DNA from: Microlunatus parietis | Lineage (GTDB): Bacteria > Actinomycetota > Actinomycetes > Propionibacteriales > Propionibacteriaceae | Length of the DNA: 64,000 nt | Direction: 5' to 3' | Assembly: GCF_013407955.1 (NCBI RefSeq) | Contig: NZ_JACCBU010000001.1 | Span: forward strand, 5,642,001 to 5,706,000 | Shown here: positions 17,172 to 26,348 of the stretch, piece by piece | Numbering within the stretch: position 1 is the first letter of the stretch | How the letters are laid out: each line of letters begins with the position of its first letter | Translations under genes and position numbers: made by a program | The notes under the pieces: model-generated | Seen by the model: only the letters and a program-made list of their open reading frames with translations | Told to the model about the DNA's origin: nothing | Database searches by the model: none

Positions 17172-18532
17172 ACGCAACCCGCCCGAACGTGCTGGTGATC
17201 ATGACCGACCAGCAGTCGGCGACCGCGCTGAGTTGCGCCGGCAACGCCGACCTGGCCACGCCGGCGATCGACTCGCTGGCTCGGACCGGGGTGCGGTTCG
17301 AGCACGCGTACTGCACCAGCCCGTTGTGTGCGCCGTCGCGGGCGTCCATGATCACCGGACTGATGCCGTCCGCCCTCGGCGTGAACGACAACATCGCGCT
17401 CGTGCCGGAGTCCTTCCCGGCCGACACGCTCGGCCGGATCTTCGCCGCTGCCGGCTACGAATGTGCCTACGCCGGGAAGTGGCACGTCCCCGGGGTCGCC
17501 CACGAGGGTGGCCGGCCGGGGCCGGCTGGCCGGGCGACGAGCGGATTCGACGAGATCTTCTCCGGTACGCACGACGGGCTGGCGCAGGCGTGCAGCACCT
17601 ACCTGACGGCCGCCGAGCGGAGGGACGCACCGTTCCTGCTCGTCGCGTCCTTCAACGAGCCACATGGAATCTGTGAATGGGCTCGGGGCCAGCGGCCCCC
17701 TTCGGGCGAGCTGCCCGATCCCGACTGGCGTGAGCTTCCGCTGCTGCCACCCAACTTCGCCGCGGGTTCGGAGGAGCCCGAGGCGCTGCGCCAGGTCCAG
17801 CAGTTCGCCTGGATGGTGCACCCGACCCAGCAGTGGGACGAGGAGCGCTGGCGCCGCTATCGCTACGCCTATCACCGGCTGTGCGAACGGGTCGATGCGG
17901 AGATCGCGACGTTGCTGGCCGGCCTGGACGCCGCCGGGCTCCGCGACAACACCTTGATCATCTTCACGTCGGACCACGGCGACATGCAGGGTGCCCACCA
18001 GTGGAACCAGAAGAAGGTTCTGTATCAGGAGGCGGCCGGTGTGCCGTTCATCGTCGTTCCGCCCGGAGGGTCGGCCGCAGGCCGGACCAGTACGGAACTC
18101 GTCTCGGTCGGGCTGGACCTGCTGCCCACGTTGTGCGACTACGCCGGGATCGAGCCGGCCGGGAACCGGGCCGGGCGGAGCGTCCGGCCGCTGCTGGAGT
18201 CGGGCCACGCGACTCGGCCGCAGTGGCGGGAGCACATCGTCGTCGAGACGGAGTGGACCTTTCCTGGCCTGATGCCGCCGCCCGTTATGTCGACCCTGCT
18301 CGGCCGCCTGGTCCGGACCGAGCGGTACGCCTACCTCTGTCATTCCTGGGGACTGCACCGGGAGCAGCTGTTCGATCTTGGCCAGGACCCGGGGCAACTG
18401 ATCAATCTGGCCACCAGCGGCCGCCATCAGCCGATCCTCGATGATCACCGCCGCCGGCTCCGGGAACACTGTGCCGTCGGCGACGACCGCTTCGCGCGGC
18501 ATGTTCCCGAAGTCGGGGTGCCACCGCGATGA
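17168..18532 (+). CDS. Sulfatase (Cys-type, formylglycine-dependent)
   Basis: About 454 residues. GTG at 17168 overlaps the previous stop, with GGGGAG upstream; an in-frame ATG at 17153 is the alternative. The N-terminal metal site 'PNVLVIMTDQQ' and the activation motif 'CAPSR' with Cys54 as the residue converted to formylglycine define the S1 sulfatases. 'IIFTSDHGDMQGAHQ' supplies the second metal site. No signal peptide is seen, so desulfation of imported oligosaccharides is likely. The required formylglycine-generating enzyme is not in this window. It is cotranscribed with the esterase and the DUF1961 gene (ATGA overlap at 18529). Confidence 0.92.
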   Translation: MNATRPNVLVIMTDQQSATALSCAGNADLATPAIDSLARTGVRFEHAYCTSPLCAPSRASMITGLMPSALGVNDNIALVPESFPADTLGRIFAAAGYECAYAGKWHVPGVAHEGGRPGPAGRATSGFDEIFSGTHDGLAQACSTYLTAAERRDAPFLLVASFNEPHGICEWARGQRPPSGELPDPDWRELPLLPPNFAAGSEEPEALRQVQQFAWMVHPTQQWDEERWRRYRYAYHRLCERVDAEIATLLAGLDAAGLRDNTLIIFTSDHGDMQGAHQWNQKKVLYQEAAGVPFIVVPPGGSAAGRTSTELVSVGLDLLPTLCDYAGIEPAGNRAGRSVRPLLESGHATRPQWREHIVVETEWTFPGLMPPPVMSTLLGRLVRTERYAYLCHSWGLHREQLFDLGQDPGQLINLATSGRHQPILDDHRRRLREHCAVGDDRFARHVPEVGVPPR

Positions 18533-19226
18533 GGCCGGCGTCGTCCGAACTCGGGGAGCTCCTGTACGAGAACCCGCTGGCCGGCGCCCGGGACCTGGCC
18601 GACTTCCGGATGGAGGGACCGGGAGTGATCAGCTTCCCGCGGGGCCGGCTCCGCCTGGAGAGCACGGCCGATCCGGGTGCGGGACAGGCGGCGAATCTCG
18701 TCCTCTGGTGCCCGGAGACCTTCCCGTCCGACGTGGCCGTCTCCTGGGACTTCTTCCCGCTCCACGAACCCGGCCTGTGCATCCTGTTCTTCGCCGCCCG
18801 CGGCCGCGGCGGTGAGGACGTCCTCGATCCGGCTCTCGCCGAGCGCAACGGACCGTACGAGCAGTATCACCACGGCGACATCGACGCCTATCACGTGTCC
18901 TACTTCCGGCGGCGGTTCCCCGAGGAGCCGCGCTTCCACACCTGCAACCTGCGCAAGAGCCATGGCTTCCACCTGGTGGCCCAAGGGGCTGATCCGATTC
19001 CGTCGGTGATCGAGGCCGAGCCGCCGTACCGCATGATGATCGTCAAGTGCGGGGCCGGATCGAGTTCTCGATCGACGGGCTGGTGTCATTGCGGTGGACC
19101 GACGACGGCACCGTCGGCGGCCCGCCCCTGACCGGCGGCAAGATCGGCTTCCGCCAGATGGCCCCCTTGATCGCCGAGTACGCGAATCTCGAGGTGCTGC
19201 GGGCGGTGCCGGTCCCCGATTCATGA
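18529..19226 (+). pseudogene. DUF1961-family protein, interrupted by a single-base frameshift
   Basis: The first 176 codons encode a DUF1961 protein (PF09224; 'PETFPSDVAVSWDFFPL', 'YHVSYFRRRFPEEPRFHTC', 'NLRKSHGFHLVAQGADPIP'), a beta-sandwich family found in sulfatase and polysaccharide-lyase loci. At the GGGG run at 19051-19054 the frame breaks. The conserved continuation ('GRIEFSIDGLVSLRW' ... 'GGKIGFRQMAPLIAEYANLE') lies in another frame and stops at 19226, whereas the original frame runs on to a spurious stop at 19131. One missing base restores a full-length protein of about 232 residues. Either a recent mutation or a homopolymer sequencing error. Confidence 0.8.
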
Positions 19227-19236
19227 GCGGCGCGGG

Positions 19237-19262
19237 TGGCCGGCAGCTCGGATCGCCGGCCA
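19237..19262. terminator. Hairpin between convergent genes
   Basis: TGGCCGGC (19237-19244) and its complement GCCGGCCA (19255-19262) around a 10-nt loop lie between the end of the DUF1961 gene and the end of the convergent sulfatase. No T-tract. Probable shared transcription end. Confidence 0.4.
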
Positions 19263-19268
19263 AGATCA

Positions 19269-20720
19269 TCAGCCTGGCGGCGAGGTTGCGTGAGGTACGT
19301 CCTCGTACCGCTCCTGCAGGCGAGCCAGCTCCCGTTCGAGTTCGGCCCTGATCTCGGCGGCCGCCGGGTCGTCGGCGATGTTGGTGAGCTCGTTCGGGTC
19401 GGCGACGAGGTCGTACAGCTCCCAGGCGGGCGGGAACACCCGGTCGGAGGATCCGTCGGTGCCGAGGCCATCGGCGTAGAAGTAGATCAGCTTGTGTGTT
19501 GCGGTGCGGACGCCGTAGTGGGCCCAGGCGTGGTGGTTCGGGTCGTCGTGCTCCCAGTAGCGGTAGTACAGGGATCGCGGCCAGTCGTCCGGTCGCTCGC
19601 CCTCCAGCAGGGGGAGCGCGCTGCGGCCCTGGCCGGTCGGCAGCACGTCGCCCGGCTTCAGCCCACACGCATCGAGGAAGGTGGCCGCGAAGTCGACGTT
19701 GGTGATGATCTCGTCCACGGTCGTACCGGGGGAGATCCGGCCGGGCCAGCGGACCAGGAACGGCATCCGCAGCGATTCCTCGTAGATGAAGCGCTTGTCG
19801 TACCAACCATGATCACCGAGGAAGAAGCCCTGGTCGGAGGTGTAGACGACGATCGTGTTGTCGACGAGTCCGTGGTCGTCGAGGTAGTCGAGCACGCGCC
19901 CGACGTTGTCGTCGACGGACTGCACGGTCTGCAGGTATTCGCGCAGGTAGTGCTGGTAGAACCAGCGGGTCCGTTCCTCGCGGTTCTCCTCGCCGGCGAG
20001 CTCGGGCGGCATGGCGACGCGAAGATCATGATCCGGAAGATCATCGGCGATCTTCATCGTGGCGGCCCGCGCCGCGTCGCTTCGGGTCTCGTAGTCGTCG
20101 AACAGCGTCGCCGGTTCGGGGATGCTGCCGACCGGGTAGAGATCACGATGCTTCGGGTGCGGCTGCCAGGGCCGGTGTGGCGCCTTGTGGTGAATCATCA
20201 GACAGAACGGCTCGGCGCCGGACTGTTGATCAAGCCAGTCCAGGCTGAGATCCGTGACGATGTCGGTCGCGTAGCCGGGCACCCTGGTCGTCCCGTCAGC
20301 GGTGATCATCTCCGGGTCGAAGTACTCGCCCTGACCGGGAAAGACCTGCCAGGCATCGAAATCCTCCGGCCGGGGCAGATGCGGCTCCTGCTCGCCGAGA
20401 TGCCACTTGCCGAACAGGGCGGTCCGGTAGCCCGACTCGCGCAGGGCCTGGGGGAAGTTGGGCACCCGGTAGTCGATCTGCGAGTAGATGCTCGTCACGC
20501 CGTTCACGTGGCTGTAGGTGCCGGACAGAATGGACGCCCGGGACGGGGAGCAGATCGCGTTCGTACAGAAGCAGGCATCGAGCCGGGCGCCGGCGGCGGC
20601 GAGCCGATCGAGGTGCGGCGTCTGGTTGACCTGACTCCCATAACAGCCGATGGCATGCGCTGCGTGATCGTCGGTGAGGATGAACACGATGTTGGGCCGC
20701 TCGCTTCGAGGGTGAGTCAC
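19269..20720 (-). CDS. Sulfatase (S1 family, Cys-type)
   Basis: This 483-residue protein has the N-terminal 'PNIVFILTDDHAAHAIGCYG' with metal-binding Asp pair, the FGly motif 'CSPSR' (Cys57), 'GKWHLGE' and 'YTSDQGFFLGDHGWYDKR', plus the typical C-terminal 'LYDLVADPNELTNIADDP'. These are features of S1 sulfatases acting on glycosaminoglycan-like or other carbohydrate sulfates. No signal peptide. Transcribed divergently from the GntR regulator, which probably controls it and perhaps the opposing esterase/sulfatase operon. Confidence 0.93.
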   Translation of the reverse strand: MTHPRSERPNIVFILTDDHAAHAIGCYGSQVNQTPHLDRLAAAGARLDACFCTNAICSPSRASILSGTYSHVNGVTSIYSQIDYRVPNFPQALRESGYRTALFGKWHLGEQEPHLPRPEDFDAWQVFPGQGEYFDPEMITADGTTRVPGYATDIVTDLSLDWLDQQSGAEPFCLMIHHKAPHRPWQPHPKHRDLYPVGSIPEPATLFDDYETRSDAARAATMKIADDLPDHDLRVAMPPELAGEENREERTRWFYQHYLREYLQTVQSVDDNVGRVLDYLDDHGLVDNTIVVYTSDQGFFLGDHGWYDKRFIYEESLRMPFLVRWPGRISPGTTVDEIITNVDFAATFLDACGLKPGDVLPTGQGRSALPLLEGERPDDWPRSLYYRYWEHDDPNHHAWAHYGVRTATHKLIYFYADGLGTDGSSDRVFPPAWELYDLVADPNELTNIADDPAAAEIRAELERELARLQERYEDVPHATSPPG

Positions 20721-20733
20721 GCCCGAGATCGTA

Positions 20734-20760
20734 CTAGAGTTGCTTGTCGAAGAAGTCTAG
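20734..20760. promoter_or_regulatory. Paired CTAG-centred sites between sulfatase and GntR
   Basis: The 57-bp divergent gap has ACTAGA (CTAG at 20734-20737) and TCTAGA (CTAG at 20757-20760), whose centres are 23 bp apart, about two helical turns. CTAG is rare in this DNA. Spaced half-sites of this sort suit a HutC-type GntR dimer pair. Confidence 0.45.
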
Positions 20761-20777
20761 ATAACTGTGAGGTGCTG

Positions 20778-21542
20778 ATGGCTGACGACCGGCCGATCCA
20801 CGCGGCGATCACCGAACGCCTGCGCGCCGAACTCGGCGACTATGCCGACGGTGACCTCCTTCCTGGTGATCGCGAACTCGCCGAGCGGTTCGGGGTGAGC
20901 CGGATGACCGTACGCCAGGCCGTCGCGACGCTGGTCACCGAAGGCTTGATCATCCGCCGAAGGGGCAGCGGCACCTACGTCGCCAAACGGGCGGTGCACC
21001 GGCGGATGGCAAGGCTGTTGTCCTTCACCGAACACATGCATCGCCAGGGCCGGACTCCCTCGGCGCAGGTGATCGATCTCGGCGACCGGCTCGGCACCAG
21101 GGCCGAGAACGCCGATCTCGACCAGCCCGACGGCGCATCGGTGATCACGCTCCGCCGCGTGCTGTGCGGCGACGGAACCCCGATCGCGATCGAGGACGTG
21201 ATCCTCCCGCAGGACTGCGGGGCGGTCCGCGACCGAGACCTCACCGGCTCCCTGCACGCGGCGCTCGCGGCGATCGGGCGCCGGCCGCGCAGCGCCCGCG
21301 GCACCATGATCGCCGAGCCGGCCGAACCTCGCATCGCCAAGCTCCTCGACATCGCCATCGGATCGGCGCTGATGGTGCAACGGCTGCGGATCCTCGACGG
21401 TGAGGACCGCCCGGTACAACTCGTGATCGTCCGCTACGTCGGAGAGCGCATCGTCTTCGACATCGATCAGGAACGGCCGGCGGAAGACCTGGCGGCCCGC
21501 ATCGATCCACCGTACGAGTTCAGCTCACTGGTCGTGACCTGA
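20778..21542 (+). CDS. GntR-family regulator, HutC subfamily (UTRA domain)
   Basis: 254 residues from ATG at 20778. N-terminal GntR winged helix ('LLPGDRELAERFGVSRMTVR', 'GLIIRRRGSGTYVAK') and a C-terminal UTRA ligand domain ('ARLLSFTEHMHRQGRTPSA', '..IAIEDVILPQD'). UTRA regulators usually sense sugar derivatives, so a breakdown product of the sulfated polysaccharide is the expected inducer. Divergent from the sulfatase at 19.3-20.7 kb. Its last 18 bp overlap the convergent TetR gene. Confidence 0.93.
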   Translation: MADDRPIHAAITERLRAELGDYADGDLLPGDRELAERFGVSRMTVRQAVATLVTEGLIIRRRGSGTYVAKRAVHRRMARLLSFTEHMHRQGRTPSAQVIDLGDRLGTRAENADLDQPDGASVITLRRVLCGDGTPIAIEDVILPQDCGAVRDRDLTGSLHAALAAIGRRPRSARGTMIAEPAEPRIAKLLDIAIGSALMVQRLRILDGEDRPVQLVIVRYVGERIVFDIDQERPAEDLAARIDPPYEFSSLVVT

Positions 21543-22148
21543 CCGCGCCGCGGGCGTGAACAAGGTGGCCAGGTAGTCGTCCAGCATCGACTGCGCGACC
21601 TCGGCGGTGTAGACGTCGAGCAGCACGTAGTTGGTCAGGCCCTCGGCGAGGCAGATCAGCAGCCCCGCCTCGGTCTCCGGGTTGCGATCGGCCGCGAGAT
21701 CGCCGTCCTCGGCCGCCCGGCGCAGTTGATCGGCGAACAGGGCCGCGAGCGGCGTCGTGGCGTCCTTGGTGATGGCGCGCAGTTGATCATCGTGGACGGC
21801 GCGGGACAGATAGGCCAGGTGGACCAGCAGCCCGGCGCGGCTCTCCCGGTCCAGCGGCAGCATCTCCTGCAACGAGGTACGGATGATCCGGTAGGGCGTG
21901 GCCCGGCCGCCGAGGTCCTGGAGCCGCTGCCGGACCCGGGCGCCGGCCCGTTCGCCGTTCTGGGTCAGCGCGACCAGCAGCAGTTCCTCCTTGCCGGAGA
22001 AATAGTGTTGCAGCTGACCCAGCGAGACGCCCGCCTCCTTGGCGATCTCGCGCATGCCGACCCCGTCCAGGCCGCGCGTCTCGGCGAGCCGCCAGAGCGC
22101 GTCGACGAGCTTGCGCCGCCGCTGCTCGTGGTCGACGCGATGCTGCAT
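21525..22148 (-). CDS. TetR-family transcriptional regulator
   Basis: 207 residues with an N-terminal TetR helix-turn-helix ('GVGMREIAKEAGVSLGQLQH', 'YFSGKEELL') and a helical TetR_C_6-like ligand domain ('EGLTNYVLLDVYTAEVAQ'). ATG at 22148. Divergent from the DUF418 membrane gene across a 75-bp gap with clear dyads, so it very probably represses that gene and itself. Confidence 0.92.
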   Translation of the reverse strand: MQHRVDHEQRRRKLVDALWRLAETRGLDGVGMREIAKEAGVSLGQLQHYFSGKEELLLVALTQNGERAGARVRQRLQDLGGRATPYRIIRTSLQEMLPLDRESRAGLLVHLAYLSRAVHDDQLRAITKDATTPLAALFADQLRRAAEDGDLAADRNPETEAGLLICLAEGLTNYVLLDVYTAEVAQSMLDDYLATLFTPAARSGHDQ

Positions 22149-22173
22149 CGTGACCTCCTGGACTCAAGTCGAG

Positions 22174-22207
22174 TGTATTGCTACAGTAGCGAGTCAATAC
22201 AGTTGAC
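22174..22207. promoter_or_regulatory. TetR operator region with overlapping dyads
   Basis: The TetR/DUF418 gap contains TGTATTG (22174-22180) paired with CAATACA (22195-22201), GCTACAGTAGC between them (22180-22190), and GTCAA-TACAG-TTGAC (22193-22207). Stacked AT-richer dyads in a divergent promoter are what a TetR repressor would use; I cannot say which is bound. Confidence 0.6.
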
Positions 22208-22223
22208 TTGCTAAGGGGTCGAG

Positions 22224-23408
22224 ATGACGGGAAGCCTGACGGCCGAGGAGCGCGGGCCGAGGGTCGATGCTCCGGGCGGCCGGGCGCCGGCGCCGGACCT
22301 GGCGCGCGGCCTGATGCTGCTGGTGATCGCGCTGGCCCACGCACCGCTGTTCACCGTCGTGGCTCGAGCTCCAGGTGGGGCCGACGCGGTCACCGAGGTG
22401 CTGCACCTGCTGTTCGTCAACAACCACGCGCGATCGATGTTCGCCTTCCTGTTCGGGTATGCGCTGGTCCAGCTCGCCGATCGTCGGCCGCCGGCCGAGA
22501 GCGACGCGGAGGTGCGCGGGCTGATCCGGCGCCGTGGTGGCTGGCTGATCATGATCGGCTTCCTGCACGTCGCGCTGCTCGCCCCGGTCGACATCCTTGC
22601 CGGGTACGGCCTCGTCGCCGTGCTGTTCGCCGGGCTGCTCCGGGCCCGGGACGCGACCTTGCTGCGGGTGGCGGCCGGGACGGCCGTGCCGGCGGTCGGG
22701 CTGGCCGGAGTTCTTCTGTGGTACCCGTTGTCCCAGGGCGTCTCGTCGTACGCGCTGAACGGGTTCGATCCTGGCGCCCGCGATCCGTGGGCGCTGTTGA
22801 TCGAGCGGGTGCTGGGCTGGCCGGCCGGACTGGTGATCGGTGTCGTGCTGGTGCTGCCCGCGGTGATCTTGGGAATCTGGGCCGCCCGCCGCCGGCTGCT
22901 GGAGCAGCCCGAACGGCACCGGCGGCTGCTGCTCGGGATCGGTGTGGGCAGCACGCTGGTGGCGCTGGCCGGAGCCGTGCCGGCGATCTTGATCCAGACC
23001 GGCTCCTGGCCGGAGCCGACCGTTGCCGGTGTCGCCCTGGCGACGTTTCTGCAGCCGCTGACCGGCTTCGTGGGCGGGATCGGCGTGATCGGCTTCATCG
23101 CCGTGGCCGCGTCGGGCCAACGGCGACCGGGACTCCTCGCCACGGCGCTGCAGGCGCTGGGGCGGCGCTCGCTGACGTTCTACCTGGTCCAGTCGGTGAT
23201 CTTCGTCGCGGTCTGCTACCCGTACGGGCTCGGACTGGGGGACCGGCTCGGGATCACCGGAGCGTCGATCCTGGCGGTGATCATCTGGCTCGCGTCGCTG
23301 CTGGCCGCCGACCTGATGCGCCGACTCGGGCACCGCGGTCCGGCCGAGATCCTGCTCCGCCGACTGGTCTCGCTGGGTGGACGTCGGGCGTCCGAAACAG
23401 GTCAGTAA
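22224..23408 (+). CDS. DUF418-domain membrane protein
   Basis: 394 residues, about ten hydrophobic helices. The N-terminal 'APDLARGLMLLVIALAHAPL' is the typical first helix, and the C-terminal DUF418 (PF04235) region includes 'ALGRRSLTFYLVQSVIF'. The family is related to acyltransferase-3/heparan-acetyltransferase-like membrane proteins, with no firm function. ATG at 22224 with AAGGGG upstream. Probably repressed by the divergent TetR protein. Confidence 0.88.
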   Translation: MTGSLTAEERGPRVDAPGGRAPAPDLARGLMLLVIALAHAPLFTVVARAPGGADAVTEVLHLLFVNNHARSMFAFLFGYALVQLADRRPPAESDAEVRGLIRRRGGWLIMIGFLHVALLAPVDILAGYGLVAVLFAGLLRARDATLLRVAAGTAVPAVGLAGVLLWYPLSQGVSSYALNGFDPGARDPWALLIERVLGWPAGLVIGVVLVLPAVILGIWAARRRLLEQPERHRRLLLGIGVGSTLVALAGAVPAILIQTGSWPEPTVAGVALATFLQPLTGFVGGIGVIGFIAVAASGQRRPGLLATALQALGRRSLTFYLVQSVIFVAVCYPYGLGLGDRLGITGASILAVIIWLASLLAADLMRRLGHRGPAEILLRRLVSLGGRRASETGQ

Positions 23409-23478
23409 CGAAGCCGCGGGGCAGCGGGGACGCGCTGTTACGATCACCGGAACGGCGTTGGCGCGGGAAGGTGTCGGG

Positions 23479-25755
23479 ATGAGCAACGGTGCAGACGGAG
23501 GGCGTTCGGATTCGGCCTTGGTGGAGGACCCCGGGTTGCCGCCGGTCGCCGTCGATGATCAGGTACGGGAAGCGGAGGAGCGCCGCTGGACCCCGCGGCG
23601 GATCATCGTCTGGACCTTGATCGCGATCCTCGGCGGCCTCGGCTGGACCATGATCGCGATCGTCCGCGGCGAGACCGTGAACGCGATCTGGTTCGTCTTC
23701 GCCGCCGTGTGCACGTACTTCATCGCGCACCGCTTCTACGCCAAGTTCATCGAGCGCAAGCTGCTCAAGCCGGACGATCGGCGGGCCACCCCGGCCGAAT
23801 ACAAGGCCAACGGCCGCGACTTCATGCCGATGGACCGCCGGGTCCTGTACGGGCACCACTTCGCCGCCATCGCCGGCGCCGGTCCGCTGGTCGGGCCGGT
23901 GCTCGCCGCGCAGATGGGCTATCTGCCCGGCACGCTGTGGATCGTCGTCGGCGTGATCCTGGCCGGCGCCGTGCAGGACTACCTGGTGCTGTTCTTCTCG
24001 ATGCGGCGCGGCGGCCGCTCGCTCGGCCAGATGGCGCGCGACGAGCTCGGCGTGATCGGCGGCATCGCGGCCCTGATCGGCACGCTGGTGATCATGGTGA
24101 TCATCCTGGCCGTGCTGGCGCTGGTGGTGGTCAACGCGCTCGGCGAGAGCTCGTGGGGCGTCTTCAGCATCCTGATGACCATCCCGATCGCTCTCTTCAT
24201 GGGCGTCTACCTGCGCTGGATCAGGCCGGGCAAGATCACCGAGATCTCGCTGATCGGGTTCGTGCTGCTGCTGTTCGCGATCATCGCCGGCGGCTGGGTG
24301 TCCAACACCGACTGGGGCCAGGCGATCTTCCACCTGGACCGGCCGACGATCGCCTGGGGCATCATCATCTACGGCTTCGTCGCCGCCGTACTCCCGGTCT
24401 GGCTGCTGCTGGCGCCGCGGGACTACCTGTCCACGTTCATGAAGATCGGCACGATCGTCATGCTGGCGGTCGCGATCATCCTGGTCCGGCCCGAGATCAG
24501 CGTGCCCGCGTTCAGCGAGTTCGCCGGCCGGGACAACGGGCCGGTCTGGACCGGCGCCCTGTTCCCGTTCCTCTTCATCACCATCGCCTGCGGAGCCCTG
24601 TCCGGCTTCCACGCCCTGATCTCGTCCGGGACCACCCCGAAGTTGATCGAGAAGGAGCGGCAGACCCGGTTCATCGGCTACGGCGGCATGCTGATGGAGT
24701 CGTTCGTCGCGATCATGGCGCTGCTCGCGGCGATCTCGATCGACCGCGGCATCTACTTCGCGATGAACTCCTCCGCCGCCGTCACCCAGGGCACCGTCGA
24801 GGGCGCGGCGGCGTTCGTCAACTCACTCGGCCTGGCCGGGGTCAACGTCACCCCGGAACTGCTCGCCGAGACGGCCCGGAACGTGGGCGAGGAGTCGATC
24901 GTCTCCAGAACCGGCGGCGCACCGACCCTGGCGCTCGGGCTGTCCCACATCATGCAGCAGTTCATCGGCGGCACGTCCCTGATGGGCTTCTGGTACCACT
25001 TCGCGATCATGTTCGAGGCGCTGTTCATCCTGACCGCGGTGGACGCCGGCACCCGGGTGTCCCGGTTCATGCTGCAGGACGCGCTGGGCAACGTCTGGGG
25101 CAGGTTCAAGGACACCAACTGGCGGATCGGCGCCTGGGTCTGTACGGCGATCATGGTCGCCGGCTGGGGCTCGATCCTGCTGATGGGGGTCACCGATCCG
25201 CTCGGCGGCATCAACACGCTGTTCCCGTTGTTCGGCATCGCCAACCAGCTGCTGGCCGCGATCGCGCTGGCGGTCTGCCTGTCCATCGTGGCCCGGCAAC
25301 GCGGCGCCGGCCGGTTCCTCTGGATCGTCGCCGTACCGCTGGCGTTCACCGCGGTGGTGACGATCACGGCCTCGATGCAGAAGATCTTCTCCCCGGTGCC
25401 GGCGGTCGGCTACTGGGCGCAGCACAGCGCGTTCCGGGCGGCGCTGGAGCGGGGCGAGACCAGCTTCGGCACGGCCAGGACCCGCGAGGCGATGGAGGCC
25501 GTAGTCCGCAACACGTTCGTCCAGGGCACGCTGTCGATCATCTTCGTCACGCTCGCGATCATCGTGATCGCCATCGCGATCGCCCGGACCATCGCCCTGC
25601 TCCGCGCCGGCGGCGGCCCGAGCACCGAACTGCCGGCCCAGCCGGCCGGCCGCTACGCCCCGGCCAGCCTGTTCGCCAGCAAGCCGGAACGCGACCTGAT
25701 GAAGCAGTGGGCGGCGCTGCCGGCAGAGAAGCAGCCCAGCGGGGTCGGTCACTGA
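23479..25755 (+). CDS. cstA: Carbon starvation protein CstA (peptide/pyruvate transporter family)
   Basis: 758 residues with about 16 membrane helices. ATG at 23479 preceded by GGAAGG. The CstA core is clear: 'YGHHFAAIAGAGPLVGPVLA', 'GAVQDYLVLFFSMRRGGRS', 'GALSGFHALISSGTTPKLIE' and 'ALFILTAVDAGTRVSRFM'. In E. coli the family (CstA, BtsT) imports peptides or pyruvate with protons. The downstream ybdD gene overlaps its stop by one base, the usual cstA-ybdD arrangement. Confidence 0.95.
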   Translation: MSNGADGGRSDSALVEDPGLPPVAVDDQVREAEERRWTPRRIIVWTLIAILGGLGWTMIAIVRGETVNAIWFVFAAVCTYFIAHRFYAKFIERKLLKPDDRRATPAEYKANGRDFMPMDRRVLYGHHFAAIAGAGPLVGPVLAAQMGYLPGTLWIVVGVILAGAVQDYLVLFFSMRRGGRSLGQMARDELGVIGGIAALIGTLVIMVIILAVLALVVVNALGESSWGVFSILMTIPIALFMGVYLRWIRPGKITEISLIGFVLLLFAIIAGGWVSNTDWGQAIFHLDRPTIAWGIIIYGFVAAVLPVWLLLAPRDYLSTFMKIGTIVMLAVAIILVRPEISVPAFSEFAGRDNGPVWTGALFPFLFITIACGALSGFHALISSGTTPKLIEKERQTRFIGYGGMLMESFVAIMALLAAISIDRGIYFAMNSSAAVTQGTVEGAAAFVNSLGLAGVNVTPELLAETARNVGEESIVSRTGGAPTLALGLSHIMQQFIGGTSLMGFWYHFAIMFEALFILTAVDAGTRVSRFMLQDALGNVWGRFKDTNWRIGAWVCTAIMVAGWGSILLMGVTDPLGGINTLFPLFGIANQLLAAIALAVCLSIVARQRGAGRFLWIVAVPLAFTAVVTITASMQKIFSPVPAVGYWAQHSAFRAALERGETSFGTARTREAMEAVVRNTFVQGTLSIIFVTLAIIVIAIAIARTIALLRAGGGPSTELPAQPAGRYAPASLFASKPERDLMKQWAALPAEKQPSGVGH

Positions 25756-25958
25756 TGGCGCCTCCGATGATCATGGTCGGACGCGTCTGGCGTTCCGTGC
25801 GCTGGTACGTCACATCAGTGATGGGCGACAACGCGTACCAGCTCTACCTTGATCATCAGCGGCAGCACCATCCCGAGCAGCCGGCCCTCTCCGAGCGCGA
25901 GTTCTGGCGAGCCCGTACCGATGATCAGGAACGCAACCCGCAGGGCCGCTGCTGCTGA
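25755..25958 (+). CDS. ybdD: YbdD/YjiX-family small protein
   Basis: 67 residues starting at an ATG that shares one base with the cstA stop. The sequence '..VMGDNAYQLYLDHQRQHHP' and the terminal CC ('GRCC') are characteristic of YbdD (DUF466), a small cytosolic partner of CstA-type transporters. Two further in-frame ATG codons within the first seven residues could also serve as start. Confidence 0.9.
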   Translation: MAPPMIMVGRVWRSVRWYVTSVMGDNAYQLYLDHQRQHHPEQPALSEREFWRARTDDQERNPQGRCC

Positions 25959-25970
25959 CGCCGGCGAATG

Positions 25971-26019
25971 CTTTGCTGCCGCTCAACGGCCGGGAAATCG
26001 ATCTCTCCGGGCAGCAAAG
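25971..26019. terminator. Hairpin after cstA-ybdD
   Basis: CTTTGCTGCC (25971-25980) pairs perfectly with GGCAGCAAAG (26010-26019) around a 29-nt loop that itself holds a CCGG/CCGG pairing. It lies just after the ybdD stop and before the convergent small gene, so it probably ends the operon. No T-tract. The rest of 25959-26120 shows nothing else. Confidence 0.5.
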
Positions 26020-26120
26020 TGCAAAATCGCGCCACTCGCTGGTCCGCTGATGGCGCCCACCGCAGGGTCTCGACCGCTGTGGATTTCCGCCGCGACTGAC
26101 CGGCTGGAATTCACTACAGA

Positions 26121-26348
26121 TCAGTCGGTTGGCTGCCGTTCAGCGTTACCTGTCGACATCGACCAATCGGCAAGCAGCTGTCGGACGGCATCGCCTCGCA
26201 CCAGGGATGCCTCGGCGATCGCATCGGTGCGCTGGATGTAATCCTGGGCCCGGGCGAGCAGGATCCGGACGTCGTCCAGGTCGACATCCGAGCCGTCGCC
26301 GTGCTTGATTCTGCAACGCATCGCTCCAAGATCGTCGTACAAGGACAC
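26121..26348 (-). CDS. Small hypothetical protein
   Basis: 75 residues from a GTG at 26348 with GAGGTG 5-6 nt upstream. The sequence is charged and helical ('DVDLDDVRILLARAQDYIQR', 'RGDAVRQLLADWS') with no signal peptide or membrane segment. I do not recognise a family. The codon pattern is normal for the window, which together with the ribosome site makes it more likely real than not. Confidence 0.55.
   Translation of the reverse strand: MSLYDDLGAMRCRIKHGDGSDVDLDDVRILLARAQDYIQRTDAIAEASLVRGDAVRQLLADWSMSTGNAERQPTD

Noticed and set aside
19131-19131. DUF1961 protein as a normal 200-residue product ending at 19131
   Set aside because: Its last 24 residues lose similarity at the GGGG run while the conserved ending continues in another frame to 19226.
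22194-24612. Long minus-strand frames across the DUF418 and cstA genes
   Set aside because: Arg/Gln/His-rich shadows of membrane-protein genes that have clear families and ribosome sites.
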